Of a DNA stretch of 47,697 nucleotides, positions 1 to 9,400 are shown one piece after another; position 1 is the first letter of the stretch, and every line of letters starts with the position of its first letter. Under the pieces are notes generated by a model. The model had not been told where the DNA came from. It saw only the letters and a list, made by a program, of their open reading frames with translations, and did no database searches. The translations under genes and the position numbers were made by a program. Origin of the DNA: Spirochaetia bacterium. Lineage in GTDB: Bacteria; Spirochaetota; Spirochaetia; Treponematales; Treponemataceae. The stretch spans positions 1-47,697 of the forward strand of contig CAAGIR010000214.1 in assembly GCA_900769975.1 (NCBI GenBank), given 5' to 3'.

Positions 1-148
1 CCCGCCTGTTCAAGCCTCGGCACGCCGCATCTCAAAAACCCTGCACCTTCATCACCCAGCTGGCGAATTTGTTTTTTCACACCACCCCAAAATAAACAAA
101 TTACCACTACAAAGACTTTCCCCCGACATTATATGTCGCTGTTTTGGT
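1..148. other. Intergenic segment at the window edge
   Basis: No gene was recognised here. The first 70 bases are richer in GC than the surroundings, like the other repeat-derived islands in this window, but they match neither dispersed repeat described below. A short perfect hairpin lies at 124-138 (CGACAT, loop TAT, ATGTCG), just beyond the stop codon of the minus-strand ATPase. It has no T-tract on either strand, so it is not called as a terminator. Confidence 0.4.
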
Positions 149-1498
149 TTATAAACAGCCAACCATAAAAAGCGGAAGATAAGTTATTCCGTCTTCACAT
201 TTTATTTCCCCTTCGTGAAAAACAAACGCTTCGTTTAACTGGTCAGGGTATTTTTTCATAAATTTTTTAATAGAACTTACCGTATAATTTTTTCCTGTTT
301 TAATTTCCAAAGGCGAAATGTTATGTTTATTCGTAACTGTTGTTTTTGAAACCAAAAAGTCAATTTCCATTCTTGACTGTGCATCTTCCCTACTGGAATT
401 TGTGTAAAAATACAGAGAATGTCCACTTGCCGTAAGCATTTGAGCAACAATATTTTCCATTATGTTTCCAAAATTTACCGAAAGTTTATCTAAAAGGAGT
501 TTTTTGTAAATCTCTTCTGACATTATTCCATTTTCGTCAAAAGTATGACTTATTAAAAGCCCGGTGTCTGCCATAAAGCATTTCATCGTTGTGCGTTCTT
601 TGTTCATTTTTAGTCCGACCGAAGGTTCTGTAGTGTTGTAGCACGGAGTCATAACCCCAGAATCTTTTAGCCAGAAAAATGCATCTTCAAACCCTCTAAA
701 GCGAGCTTCTTTTTCCAAATCTGAAAGTTTAAAAGTTCTGTCATGCCTTTGAAGTTGAGAAGGAATTTCATCAAAAATTGCACTAACCTTTTCTACATCT
801 TTCCCAGCATACTTTTGAATATCATTTCTGTAAAGTGTGAGTATATCTCGTTTAATTCTGTCTACTTTTTCAAAATCTTTTGTTTCAACATAAGTTAAAA
901 CCGCTTTTGGCATTCCGCCTACTATCAGATACTGTCTAAAAAGTAAGTTTATCTTTCTGTAAAGTGCTCCAAGCGGTTTTCGTTCCAGAAACATTTTCTT
1001 TAAAAGCGGAATTGTAACTTCGTCGCCCATTGCCCATAAAAACTCTTCAAAATCCATCGGATTCATTTTCATATGACGTTCTTCCGAAGGAATTTGTATA
1101 TCTTTTACATTCTTTTTGATAGAAACAAGAGAACCTGTTTCAATGTAATCATAACGATTGTCTTTTACAAGATATTTTATTGCAGCTCTTGCTCGAGGAA
1201 AAAGTTGCACTTCATCAAATATTATCAAAGATTTATGTTCGATGAGTTTTGTATTGTATATTGCACTTAGCATCATAAAAAATGTATCTAAATCATTTAG
1301 ATAAACTTCAAACAAATTGCGAACTTCATCTCCTGCAATATTAAAATCAATGAGGATATAAGTTTCGTATTCATTTTTTGCAAATTCTTCAATGAGATAA
1401 CTTTTTCCTATTCGTCTTGCACCATCTACAAAAAGTGCGCATTCTCTTGCATCTTCTTTTTTCCATCGTAAAAATTCTTTATATGCCTTTCTTTTCAT
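149..1498 (-). CDS. AAA-type ATPase with DUF4143-like C-terminal domain
   Basis: A 449-residue protein of the AAA_14/DUF4143 ATPase family, common in multicopy sets in anaerobic bacteria and archaea; its cellular role is unknown. Walker A is visible at residues 26-33 (GARRIGKS), and a Walker B with downstream Q follows (SLIIFDEVQ). The C-terminal part contains EIDFLVSK ... LEIKTGK, which resembles a PD-(D/E)xK nuclease core. An ATG at 1496-1498 is preferred over the GTG at 1507, because AAAAGGTG just upstream is a good Shine-Dalgarno at normal spacing and the GTG would lie inside it. The gene stands alone, and upstream is a 33-bp tandem array carrying the same Shine-Dalgarno sequence. Family assignment is firm; function is not known. 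A toxin- or defence-like role would be speculation. Confidence 0.85.
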   Translation of the reverse strand: MKRKAYKEFLRWKKEDARECALFVDGARRIGKSYLIEEFAKNEYETYILIDFNIAGDEVRNLFEVYLNDLDTFFMMLSAIYNTKLIEHKSLIIFDEVQLFPRARAAIKYLVKDNRYDYIETGSLVSIKKNVKDIQIPSEERHMKMNPMDFEEFLWAMGDEVTIPLLKKMFLERKPLGALYRKINLLFRQYLIVGGMPKAVLTYVETKDFEKVDRIKRDILTLYRNDIQKYAGKDVEKVSAIFDEIPSQLQRHDRTFKLSDLEKEARFRGFEDAFFWLKDSGVMTPCYNTTEPSVGLKMNKERTTMKCFMADTGLLISHTFDENGIMSEEIYKKLLLDKLSVNFGNIMENIVAQMLTASGHSLYFYTNSSREDAQSRMEIDFLVSKTTVTNKHNISPLEIKTGKNYTVSSIKKFMKKYPDQLNEAFVFHEGEIKCEDGITYLPLFMVGCL

Positions 1499-1504
1499 TT
1501 TCTG

Positions 1505-1692
1505 CACCTTTTCAAGCTTTTTATCCCCTTTATTTTACACCTTTTCAAGTTTATTATACTCCCATTTCTACACCTTTTCAAGGTTTTTCTAGACCTTTTT
1601 TAACACCTTTTCAAGTTTTTCTCTCCCCTTATTTTACACTTTTTCAAGATTTTTATGCTCCTATTTCTACACATTTTCAAGATTTTTTATTT
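1505..1692 (-). repeat. 33-bp tandem repeat array upstream of the ATPase
   Basis: Six copies of CTTGAAAAGGTGTA (minus strand; CACCTTTTCAAG on plus) start at 1505, 1538, 1571, 1604, 1637 and 1670, exactly 33 bp apart. Similarity between units is graded: copies 2 and 5 resemble each other, as do 3 and 6, which suggests a 99-bp trimer was duplicated. The gene-proximal copy supplies the Shine-Dalgarno AAAAGGTG, and the ATG falls where copy 3 has a similar AGAAATG. Because 33 is a multiple of three, the array is open in one plus-strand frame as an 11-residue repeat, but this shows no sign of being a gene. Confidence 0.9.
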
Positions 1693-1747
1693 TTCCATAA
1701 TCTCATTAATTCTGCATAGTTGAAAACAATTCCTTTTGGTGATAAAA

Positions 1748-1775
1748 TTGAAAGACAATCTAAAATTGCGATAAT
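1748..1775 (+). promoter_or_regulatory. Predicted promoter of gatA
   Basis: TTGAAA (1748-1753), a 16-bp spacer and GATAAT (1770-1775), with an extended -10 TG one base upstream. The predicted transcript starts near 1782 and leaves a short leader carrying AGGAAA before the gatA ATG. Confidence 0.6.
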
Positions 1776-1808
1776 TATTATTTATCAGCATGTCTAGTAG
1801 GAAAAAAT

Positions 1809-3308
1809 ATGTTGTACACAATCAAAGAAACACGAGAAGCACTTAAAAACGGACAAATCACAAGTGAACAGCTAGTAAAAGAATCACTCAATACTTTTGA
1901 AAAAGATAAATCTGCACAAATTCCATTAAATGCTTTTATCGAAATGTTTGAAGATGCCATTACAAAAGCACAGGAATCTGACAAAGAAATAAACGCTGCA
2001 CGAGAACAAGGAAAAATCGATTCTCTTTTTGAGCAGAAACCTCTTTTAGGTCTCCCGTTTGCCATAAAAGACAACATGAATTGCAAAGGCCACCGTCTTA
2101 CTTGTGCCTCAAAAATTCTTGAAGGATATGTTGCACCATATAATGCTACGGTAATTGACAGACTAGAAAAAGCAGGTGGAATTCCTCTTGGACGCTGTAA
2201 TCAGGATGAATTTGCAATGGGTTCTTCAACTGAATATTCATGTTATGGCCCTACAAGAAATCCTATAAATCGTGAATTTGTTTCAGGGGGATCTTCTGGT
2301 GGTTCGGCCGCCGCAGTTGCCGCAAATCAAGTTTTGTTCGGATTAGGAACAGAAACGGGTGGTTCAGTCCGTCTTCCTGCCAGTTATTGCGGAATTTATG
2401 GTTTAAAACCAACATACGGAACTTTAAGCCGCTGGGGAATTGTTGCCTACGGTTCTTCTTTGGATCAGGTAGGTATTCTTGGACATACTCCATCAGATAT
2501 TGCAGAACCTTTAGCCTTAATGGCAGGTGTTGATATGTATGATGACACTTCTGCTGATTTACCAAATATAAACGAAATTGCAAATTTGAAAAGCCTTACA
2601 TCAGAAGAATTTGCAAAACTCAAAGTTGCCATCCCAAAACAATTTTTAAAAACAGAAGGTGCCGATGCTGATGTAATTGAATGTTTCCAGCAGACTAGAA
2701 AATGGTTTGAAAGCAAAGGCGCCGCTGTTGAAGAAGTTGATTTGCCTATTCTCGATGCTTCAATTGCAAGTTATTACGTAATTGCTTTGTCAGAAGCCGC
2801 ATCAAATTTAAGCCGTTTTGATGGAATCCGTTATGGACGACGTGTGGATAATCAAAAAGGTTATGATGAGCTTTATGTTGATACAAGATCTGAAGGTTTT
2901 GGACCAGAAGTAAAACGACGAATTATCATTGGAAATTATGTTTTGTCTGAACAATTTAGCGGTGATACTTACAAAAAAGGAATGACAGTTCGTGCCCGCA
3001 TTCAAAAAGAAGTTGCCAAAGTTTTTGAAAATTTTGATTTGATTTTGTGTCCTACTTGTCCTACTGCCGCATTTAAACTTGGTTCAAAAGTTGATGACCC
3101 GCTTGAAATGTATCTTTCTGATTTGTATACCACTTTTGTAAATTTGGCACGCATTCCTTCTATCAGCGTTCCAGCAGGATATACAAAAAAAGACAAAATG
3201 CCTATTGGTATGCAATTTGCAGGTAAAATGTTCAACGAAAGTTTTATCTTAAAAATTGCACAGTCTTGGGAAGAAGATCACAAAAACTGCGGAATTCAAT
3301 TGCAGTAA
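1809..3308 (+). CDS. gatA: Aspartyl/glutamyl-tRNA amidotransferase subunit A
   Basis: A 499-residue amidase-signature protein, the catalytic subunit of the GatCAB complex. It hydrolyses glutamine and passes ammonia to GatB to turn Glu-tRNA(Gln) or Asp-tRNA(Asn) into the amidated form. The Lys-cis-Ser-Ser triad is visible with family spacing: K87 in GLPFAIKDN, S162 in SGGSSGGSAA and S186 in TETGGSVRLP. The length is normal for GatA. AGGAAA lies before the ATG, supporting this start. gatC and gatB are not in the window, so the complex must be completed from elsewhere. The next gene starts 21 bp after the stop, suggesting co-transcription. Confidence 0.95.
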   Translation: MLYTIKETREALKNGQITSEQLVKESLNTFEKDKSAQIPLNAFIEMFEDAITKAQESDKEINAAREQGKIDSLFEQKPLLGLPFAIKDNMNCKGHRLTCASKILEGYVAPYNATVIDRLEKAGGIPLGRCNQDEFAMGSSTEYSCYGPTRNPINREFVSGGSSGGSAAAVAANQVLFGLGTETGGSVRLPASYCGIYGLKPTYGTLSRWGIVAYGSSLDQVGILGHTPSDIAEPLALMAGVDMYDDTSADLPNINEIANLKSLTSEEFAKLKVAIPKQFLKTEGADADVIECFQQTRKWFESKGAAVEEVDLPILDASIASYYVIALSEAASNLSRFDGIRYGRRVDNQKGYDELYVDTRSEGFGPEVKRRIIIGNYVLSEQFSGDTYKKGMTVRARIQKEVAKVFENFDLILCPTCPTAAFKLGSKVDDPLEMYLSDLYTTFVNLARIPSISVPAGYTKKDKMPIGMQFAGKMFNESFILKIAQSWEEDHKNCGIQLQ

Positions 3309-3329
3309 TTCATTAATACGGAGAATAAA

Positions 3330-4424
3330 ATGAAAAATAGATTTGAAATTGGCGAACCGTTTGAAACAACAGTTGTTGCAATTACCGACACGACAGTTTT
3401 TGTTGATTTAAGTGCAAAAAGTGAAGGTCTTGTAGACATTGCAGAATTTACCGACGAAAACGGAAACATCAAAGTAAAAGAAGGCGATAAAATTACTGTT
3501 TTCTTTGCTGGTGAAACACGCGATGAAATGCATTTTACAACAAAAATTTCTGGTAGCAAATCAGATTCTACGATGCTTGAAAATGCTTACAAAGGCGGAA
3601 TTCCAGTAGAAGGTCATGTCGAAGCAGAGATTAAGGGCGGATTTCAAATTAAGCTTGGAAATTCCAGAGCGTTTTGTCCATATTCTCAAATGGGCTTTAA
3701 AAATAAAGAAGAACCGTCAAAATATGTGGGAAAAACCCTTACTTTTATAATTACGGAATACAAAAATGACGGAAAGGATATTTTAGTTTCAAACCGAAAA
3801 ATTGGCGAAAGTGAATATGCTGCAAAACTGGGAAAACTTGCTGCTCAAATTACTCCAGGAGCAATCGTTCAAGCAACGGTAGAAAGTCTTGAAAAATTCG
3901 GTGCATTTGTTGATATTTTGGGCTTTAAAGCTCTCCTTCCAATCAGCGAAATTGCTTTGGACAGAGTTACAGATGTAAGTGATTATCTGGAAATTGGTCA
4001 GGAAATTAAAGTTCAGGTTTTAAATGCCGACTGGAAAAATGAACGTGTCAGCGTAAGTCTAAAGGCTCTCATGGCAGACCCATGGCAAACAGTCAGTGAA
4101 AAATTCCCAGAAGGGACAAAAGTTGACGGAAAAATAAGCCGCATTGCCGATTTCGGACTTTTTGTTAATCTTGACAAAGGTATTGACGGACTTGTTCACA
4201 TCAGCGAATTGGAAAACATTTCTTCAAATACAAACCTGCACAAAGTTTACAAAATAGGTCAGGAAATGAGCGTGGTAGTTGAAAAAGTGGACGTTCCAAA
4301 CAAACGCATTTCACTAGTACCAGCCACTTCAAAAGAACAGGACGAAACAGCCGCCAAATATTTAAACGACCAGGACGACGATGGCGAAAGCTACAACCCA
4401 TTTGCCGCCCTCCTTAAAAAGTAA
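3330..4424 (+). CDS. S1-domain RNA-binding protein (ribosomal protein S1-like)
   Basis: A 364-residue protein built of four consecutive S1/OB-fold RNA-binding domains at roughly residues 6-73, 90-157, 175-247 and 260-333. Domains 3 and 4 are the most canonical, with F-G-x-F/L-V patterns (KFGAFVDILG, DFGLFVNL) and the usual closing RISL/VSLS strand. The number and spacing of domains fit a short ribosomal protein S1 homologue, which would help the ribosome bind mRNA. GGAG sits ahead of the ATG. It follows gatA closely, probably in one transcript. It could be the main S1 or a paralogue; the window cannot decide this. Given the candidate leaderless genes nearby, its role in start selection would be of interest. 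Confidence 0.85.
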   Translation: MKNRFEIGEPFETTVVAITDTTVFVDLSAKSEGLVDIAEFTDENGNIKVKEGDKITVFFAGETRDEMHFTTKISGSKSDSTMLENAYKGGIPVEGHVEAEIKGGFQIKLGNSRAFCPYSQMGFKNKEEPSKYVGKTLTFIITEYKNDGKDILVSNRKIGESEYAAKLGKLAAQITPGAIVQATVESLEKFGAFVDILGFKALLPISEIALDRVTDVSDYLEIGQEIKVQVLNADWKNERVSVSLKALMADPWQTVSEKFPEGTKVDGKISRIADFGLFVNLDKGIDGLVHISELENISSNTNLHKVYKIGQEMSVVVEKVDVPNKRISLVPATSKEQDETAAKYLNDQDDDGESYNPFAALLKK

Positions 4425-4564
4425 TATTATAATTTCATCAAACTGAACTTGTTTACGCCACAACCTGTCGTTTTGCCCACGCACTCGCGGCTGTAAGCCT
4501 ATAACAAGTCCAGCCTTTGTTTACCATCCATTATTTTTTATATCCATATTAATTTTTTTAATGT
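4425..4564. other. Intergenic segment between the S1-like gene and carD
   Basis: No gene is seen. A relatively GC-rich patch (about 4455-4525) interrupts AT-rich sequence and contains GGCT and AGCC arms about 20 nt apart. There is no convincing T-tract terminator. The patch does not match the other repeat families in the window. Confidence 0.4.
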
Positions 4565-4593
4565 TTGAATTTTTTCTAAATTTGTGATATAAT
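4565..4593 (+). promoter_or_regulatory. Strong predicted promoter of carD, abutting the start codon
   Basis: TTGAAT (4565-4570), a 17-bp spacer and a perfect TATAAT (4588-4593) preceded by extended -10 TG (4585-4586). The expected transcription start (about 7 nt after the -10) is 4600-4601, at the A of the carD ATG. No Shine-Dalgarno is present between promoter and ATG. Confidence 0.8.
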
Positions 4594-4600
4594 AATATAT

Positions 4601-5281
4601 ATGGAAACAGATTTCAAAGTAGACCAAAAGGTCGTGTACCCAAGTCAAGGTGTTGGCATTGTAAAAGAAGTTTTTGAAAAAAAATTTAAAGACGAAAATA
4701 TTCTTTATTACAAAATTTATATTGAAGCTTCAGATATGATGGTTATGATTCCTGTTTCAAAAGCACAGGAACTTGGAATACGTCAGATAGTTTCAAAAGA
4801 AGAAGCAGAAGAAGCCCTAAAACTTTTATCAGATGAATTTGAACCAATTACTTCAGATTGGAAACTTCGCTATCAGATGAACCTTGATCTTCTCAAAAAA
4901 GGTACAGTTAAAGATATAGCAACAATCGTAAGATGCCTTTATAACAGAAGCAAAGTTAAAGAACTTCCAATTCTTGAACGCAAACTTTATGAATCTGCAA
5001 AAAAACTCCTCGAAGATGAAATTTCGTATGCACTTGGAAAAACTTCAAAAGAAATTGAAGCAGAAATTCATACAAAACTCGAACCTTGGGGAGCACCTCT
5101 TAAAGTTAAACATATCATTCCTCTAGAAGATGACGAAGAAGATGATGATTTAATGGACGACATCAACAAATCGGACAAATCAGATGATTCTGACGATGAT
5201 TCAGATGACGATACTGATGATATGGACAATTCTTCAAACGACCTTAATTCAGAAGAAGAAGATTTTGATGACGAATTCTAA
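4601..5281 (+). CDS. carD: CarD/CdnL-family transcription regulator with acidic tail
   Basis: A 226-residue protein of the CarD_CdnL_TRCF family, which binds the RNA polymerase beta subunit and stabilises open promoter complexes, especially at rRNA promoters. Residues 5-65 are the RNA-polymerase-interacting domain (KVVYPSQGVGIVKEV ... YYKIYIE). Residues 75-165 are the helical DNA-interacting part. From about residue 176 to the end the chain is almost entirely Asp, Glu, Ser and Asn, an unusually long acidic tail. Only the ATG at 4601 fits the domain start; it has no Shine-Dalgarno and lies exactly where transcription should begin. It overlaps ispD by 14 nt, so it heads a carD-ispD-ispF transcript. 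Confidence 0.92.
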   Translation: METDFKVDQKVVYPSQGVGIVKEVFEKKFKDENILYYKIYIEASDMMVMIPVSKAQELGIRQIVSKEEAEEALKLLSDEFEPITSDWKLRYQMNLDLLKKGTVKDIATIVRCLYNRSKVKELPILERKLYESAKKLLEDEISYALGKTSKEIEAEIHTKLEPWGAPLKVKHIIPLEDDEEDDDLMDDINKSDKSDDSDDDSDDDTDDMDNSSNDLNSEEEDFDDEF

Positions 5282-5963
5282 AATTGCAATCATCATTACT
5301 GCTGCCGGTTCTTCTACAAGAATTGGCGGCAACTTAAAAAAAGAATACCTTCCTTTTCAAAAAGGCACAGTTCTTTCTGCAAGCGTACAAACTTTTCTTT
5401 CAGCTTGCAAAAATAATTTCACAATCACCGATTTTATTATAACTTGCCCAGCTGGTGGTTTTTCTGAATGTAAAAAATCATTATCATCAATTGGTTCAGA
5501 TTTAAATTTAATTTCAATAGTGGAAGGTTCATCCACCCGCCAGAAATCCGTTTACAACGCACTTTGTGCAATCAAAAACACCCCCACCCCCGACCTGGTT
5601 TTAATTCACGACGGAGCAAGACCTTTTGTTTCAAAAAAAATTATCCTGGACAGCATTTCAGCAGCACAAGAATTTGGTGCGTCGGTTCCAGGCTTGACAC
5701 CCACTGACACACAAAAACAAATAGACGAAGAAGGCTTTATCATAAAACATTTACAACGTTCTTCTTTAGTTTCTGTTCAGACACCGCAAGCATTTCATTA
5801 CGACAAACTTTTGCAGGCACATCAGAAAGCACATCTGGAAACAATTGAATATACAGACGACACTGAAATTTGGGGAAAATATTGTGGCAAAGTTCGTGTC
5901 ATTCCAGGCGATGTTCAAAACATCAAAATTACATACCCAAAAGATTTGGAGACCTTAAAATGA
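5268..5963 (+). CDS. ispD: 2-C-methyl-D-erythritol 4-phosphate cytidylyltransferase
   Basis: A 231-residue enzyme that joins CTP and methylerythritol phosphate to form CDP-methylerythritol, the third step of the MEP isoprenoid pathway. The nucleotide-binding motif is at residues 12-26 (AAGSSTRIGG followed by KKEY), with DGARPF at 115-120, QTPQAF at 171-176 and the TDDTE metal/substrate loop at 196-200. The start at 5268 is chosen because the next upstream in-frame ATG (5184) would translate the carD acidic-tail region and produce no family sequence. The gene overlaps carD by 14 nt and ispF by 4 nt (ATGA), so translation is probably coupled. Confidence 0.93.
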   Translation: MTNSKIAIIITAAGSSTRIGGNLKKEYLPFQKGTVLSASVQTFLSACKNNFTITDFIITCPAGGFSECKKSLSSIGSDLNLISIVEGSSTRQKSVYNALCAIKNTPTPDLVLIHDGARPFVSKKIILDSISAAQEFGASVPGLTPTDTQKQIDEEGFIIKHLQRSSLVSVQTPQAFHYDKLLQAHQKAHLETIEYTDDTEIWGKYCGKVRVIPGDVQNIKITYPKDLETLK

Positions 5964-6433
5964 TAAGAGTTGGAATTGGTTACGATTTGCATAAACTTGT
6001 TGAAAATAGAAAACTTTTACTCGGCGGCGTTCAATTTGATTTTAATAAAGGAGAAGACGGACATTCAGATGGTGATGTACTTCTTCATGCAATTACAGAC
6101 GCACTCCTGGGAGCAAGCGGACTTGGTGATATAGGAAGTTATTTCCCCCCAGAAAATGCAGAATGGAAAGACGCAGATTCAAAAAAACTTTTGCAAATAG
6201 TCTGGAATGATATTCAAAACGAAAACTGGAAAATAATCAACCTGGACTGCGTAATCAAACTTGAAAAACCAAAATTTTTGCCAAAACGCCAGGAAGTTAT
6301 CGATTCAATTGCACAAATCTTAAAAATTGACCGCTCACAGATTTTCGTAAAGGCAAAAACAGGCGAAAAACTGCCTCCAGTGGGAACAGGCGATGCAGTA
6401 GAAGCGTATGTTGTTTGCCTTTTGGAAAAATAA
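5960..6433 (+). CDS. ispF: 2-C-methyl-D-erythritol 2,4-cyclodiphosphate synthase
   Basis: A 157-residue enzyme that cyclises CDP-methylerythritol 2-phosphate with loss of CMP. Metal ligands D9 and H11 (GYDLH) and H43 (DVLLHAITD) are at the usual positions, and the C-terminal KTGEKLPPVGTGDA loop is intact. The start at 5960 overlaps the ispD stop in an ATGA. ispD and ispF are separate proteins here, whereas some bacteria fuse them. The stop at 6431-6433 directly abuts the stop of the convergent coiled-coil gene, leaving no intergenic space for a conventional terminator. Confidence 0.95.
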   Translation: MIRVGIGYDLHKLVENRKLLLGGVQFDFNKGEDGHSDGDVLLHAITDALLGASGLGDIGSYFPPENAEWKDADSKKLLQIVWNDIQNENWKIINLDCVIKLEKPKFLPKRQEVIDSIAQILKIDRSQIFVKAKTGEKLPPVGTGDAVEAYVVCLLEK

Positions 6434-9400
6434 TTATTCTGGAAGCTGCAAAATCAAATCAATTTCGTTTTCTGTCATGTTCAGGCTTTTTGCAATTTCT
6501 GGAATTGTCCATCCTTGTCGTTTAAGAAGCCGTACATTTTCATTAACCTGCTGAGAAATAGAACTTCCCCTAGGCAAAGGATTTTTTTCCAAATCCTGTT
6601 TTGTAATCTGCTGTAAAACTTTAAATTTTGAATTTACATCGCGAGAAAGTCCCTGCAAATCAAGTTCCGTCTTTTTAATTCCTGTCTGTACCGAATTTAA
6701 AGTTTCAATTCGCTTTTCTGTGTCGGAAATAAGGTTTTCCAGATTTTCAAGTTTGTCCATTGCATTTGAAATTTTCGGTTCATTTCGCAAAAGGACATCC
6801 ACATTTGTCTGAACTTCTTTAATTTCCTGCGGCAAAGAAACAACTTGCCTGTTACAGTCATTCAAACGTTTTTCCAAATCCTTAATTTTTTCAAACTGAG
6901 TGTCTACGTCCGTTTTTATGCGTTCAACAACACCATCTTTCTTTTCAAGACGATCATATTGTTCAGAAACTTCTTTCAAACGGTCTTCATAATTTCTGAC
7001 AGTTACTTCCATTGATTGCAAATCATCTTTTGTCGTATTCAGCGAGAGGATTCTTTCATCAATTGTATTTGAAAGCGAAATCATTTTGTTGAAATTCTGT
7101 TCCAAAGTAACAATTCTGCTTTTTTGTGATTCAAAATTTGACAACTGTTCCGAAATCTTATCGCTTATTTTAAGTACAAAGTTGTAATTTTGTGCCAGAT
7201 CATCCGCCGATTTTGTAAAATCTTCTATTTTATTAAACGAATCGGCAAGTTCCTGCAAATTTTCGTCCAGCTGTCGTTTCATTTTGTCTGCTTTTTCAAA
7301 AATCTGAATATTATTTTTTACTTCCTGCAGCTCTTTTTGAATTTCCAAAACATGAGTTTGAATCATATTTGAATCATCCTGCATTTTAAGGACAAATTTT
7401 GCCTGATTTGCATTGTTCTCTGACTGAGCATTCTGTATTTGATTTTTGATATTTTCGATATTTGACTGAGCCTGTTCATTTTGTAAAGAAATTTTCTGAG
7501 CCGTTTCTGCAAGCATATCATCGTACATCTTCTGGATTTTACTTTCGATAATTTTTGCAGAATCTTCATAACGTTCAAGAGAATTCTGAGTTTTTTCTTC
7601 AAGCCCCGAAATTTTTTCATTCAAAACTTCATGCTGATTTTGGACATTTGCTTCATATTCTGTCATATTTTGCAAAAGTTTTTGTCCCACTTCATCAATC
7701 TTTAATTTGCTTGTTTGGTGGAAAGTTTCAAGTTCTGTTTTAAACAGGGCATCTGTGTCATCCAGCTGAGTTCTAATCTGAGTTTTCCAGGTTTTAAAAT
7801 CAGAAAGAGCCGATTCTATAGCCGTTCTACTCGTTTCCTGCTGAGAAGTCATCGTTTCCTGGAAATCCCTGAAATTTGCAAGCATTTCTTCCTGAACTTT
7901 GTTGAGGTTGTTTTCTATCATCGTTACATTGCGGTCAATTTCGTGTTTAAGTTCAGATTCAGAATTTTTAGACAGTTCTGCAATAGAATTTGAAGTATCC
8001 TGTTTGAATTTAGAAAGTAGCTGTTGAATTTCCAGCAAAGAATCCTGCATTTCGTTATGTTTTTGTTCAAAAGAAACAGAAATTTTTGCAATCTGTTCTG
8101 CAGATCTTGTCTGTAAACTTTCAATATTTGCTTTAAAATTTTCTGTATATTTTGATTCAATGTCACGTCGGGAATCTTCATAATTATTTTTCAAAATAGT
8201 AAGTTTTGAATCAAGGTCACTTTTCCATTCTGCCAAATCTGTATCAAACTGATTGCTTTTTGTGGAAAGTGTCTGATTAAAAGATGATTCAAATTCCTGT
8301 AATTTTGCACTCATACTTCCAGTGGCAGTAACCTTCAAATCATCAAGAGTTTCATTAATATCGTTGATTTTTCCTTCTATAATAACAGAATCTTGTTTTA
8401 TCTCGTTGCTAAAATCTTCATGTTTCTGTTTTTGATTTGCCGTAAATGTTTCGAATGATTCAAGAACTCTAGTTTGAACATCGGACATCGCAGCACGCAA
8501 ACTTTTTTCCAAATTATCTACATCACTTTGAGAAAATTGAATTTGCGAAAGTTTGTATTCAATATCTTTTTTGTAAGAATTAAGCTGAGAATCCACATTT
8601 TCCAGAATATGAAGATGCTTAACTTCGCTTTCAGAAACCGCTTTCTTTACAGAATCAGAAATGATTTTGGATAAACTTTCAAGGCGGTTATTTGTTTCCA
8701 CTTGGAAAGTGTCAATCTGCTGGTTCGTCGTAGAATGAAGTGCTTCGATTTTTTGTTCTGTTTCAGATTGAATTTTCTGTAAATCTGATTGTATGGAAGC
8801 CGCACGTTTTTCTGCATTATCGCATTGAGTTTGAATATTCTGCACAGAGGCTTTTGCTTCTTCCACCGAAGCAGATGCTTTTTGGGCAATTTCTTCAAGC
8901 GAACTTTTTAATTCACCCTGCACTTGCGAAATTTCTTTTTTAAGATTTTCAGAACGCAAATTACAGTTGTTTATGTTTTCTTCAAAATCATTCTGGATTT
9001 TTTCAAGACGTTTTTGACAATTTTCTTCCATTAATTCAATCTGACTGATACGATTTTCCATTTCCGATTGCATAGAATTAATGGATTCTTTATTTTCTGC
9101 CGTAAATTCTGAAAGTTTCTGATTATTTTCTTCTGTTGTTTCTGCAAATTTCTTAGAATACTGTTCGGCAAAAGCTGAAAAATCCTGCTGAAACCTTTTT
9201 GAAATTTCATCATAATTTGCCTGATTTTTTGTCTGCAACTGATTAATCTGAACATCGTATTTTTCTGTAAGTTTCTGACTGTCTTCGACAAAACGCTGTT
9301 CAAGTTTTGAAATAATTCCATCATTTTTACCGCTTACAGATTCAAGCAGCTGAATATATTTTTTTTGCAAGGAATCCACTTTTTCTGCAAAACTGCCCGA

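Noticed and set aside
124..138. Terminator for the ATPase gene
   Set aside because: The hairpin is perfect but short and has no T-tract on the minus strand.
1505..1692. CRISPR-like regular repeats
   Set aside because: Units are 33 bp in total with no unique spacers of repeat length, and no cas gene is present.
1417..1719. Plus-strand frame encoding an 11-residue repeat (TPFQ)
   Set aside because: The frame is open only because the array period is a multiple of three. It starts inside the ATPase gene and has no ribosome-binding site.
5184..5267. Upstream ATG extension of ispD
   Set aside because: It would translate the carD acidic tail in another frame and adds no family sequence; the ATG at 5268 fits IspD exactly.
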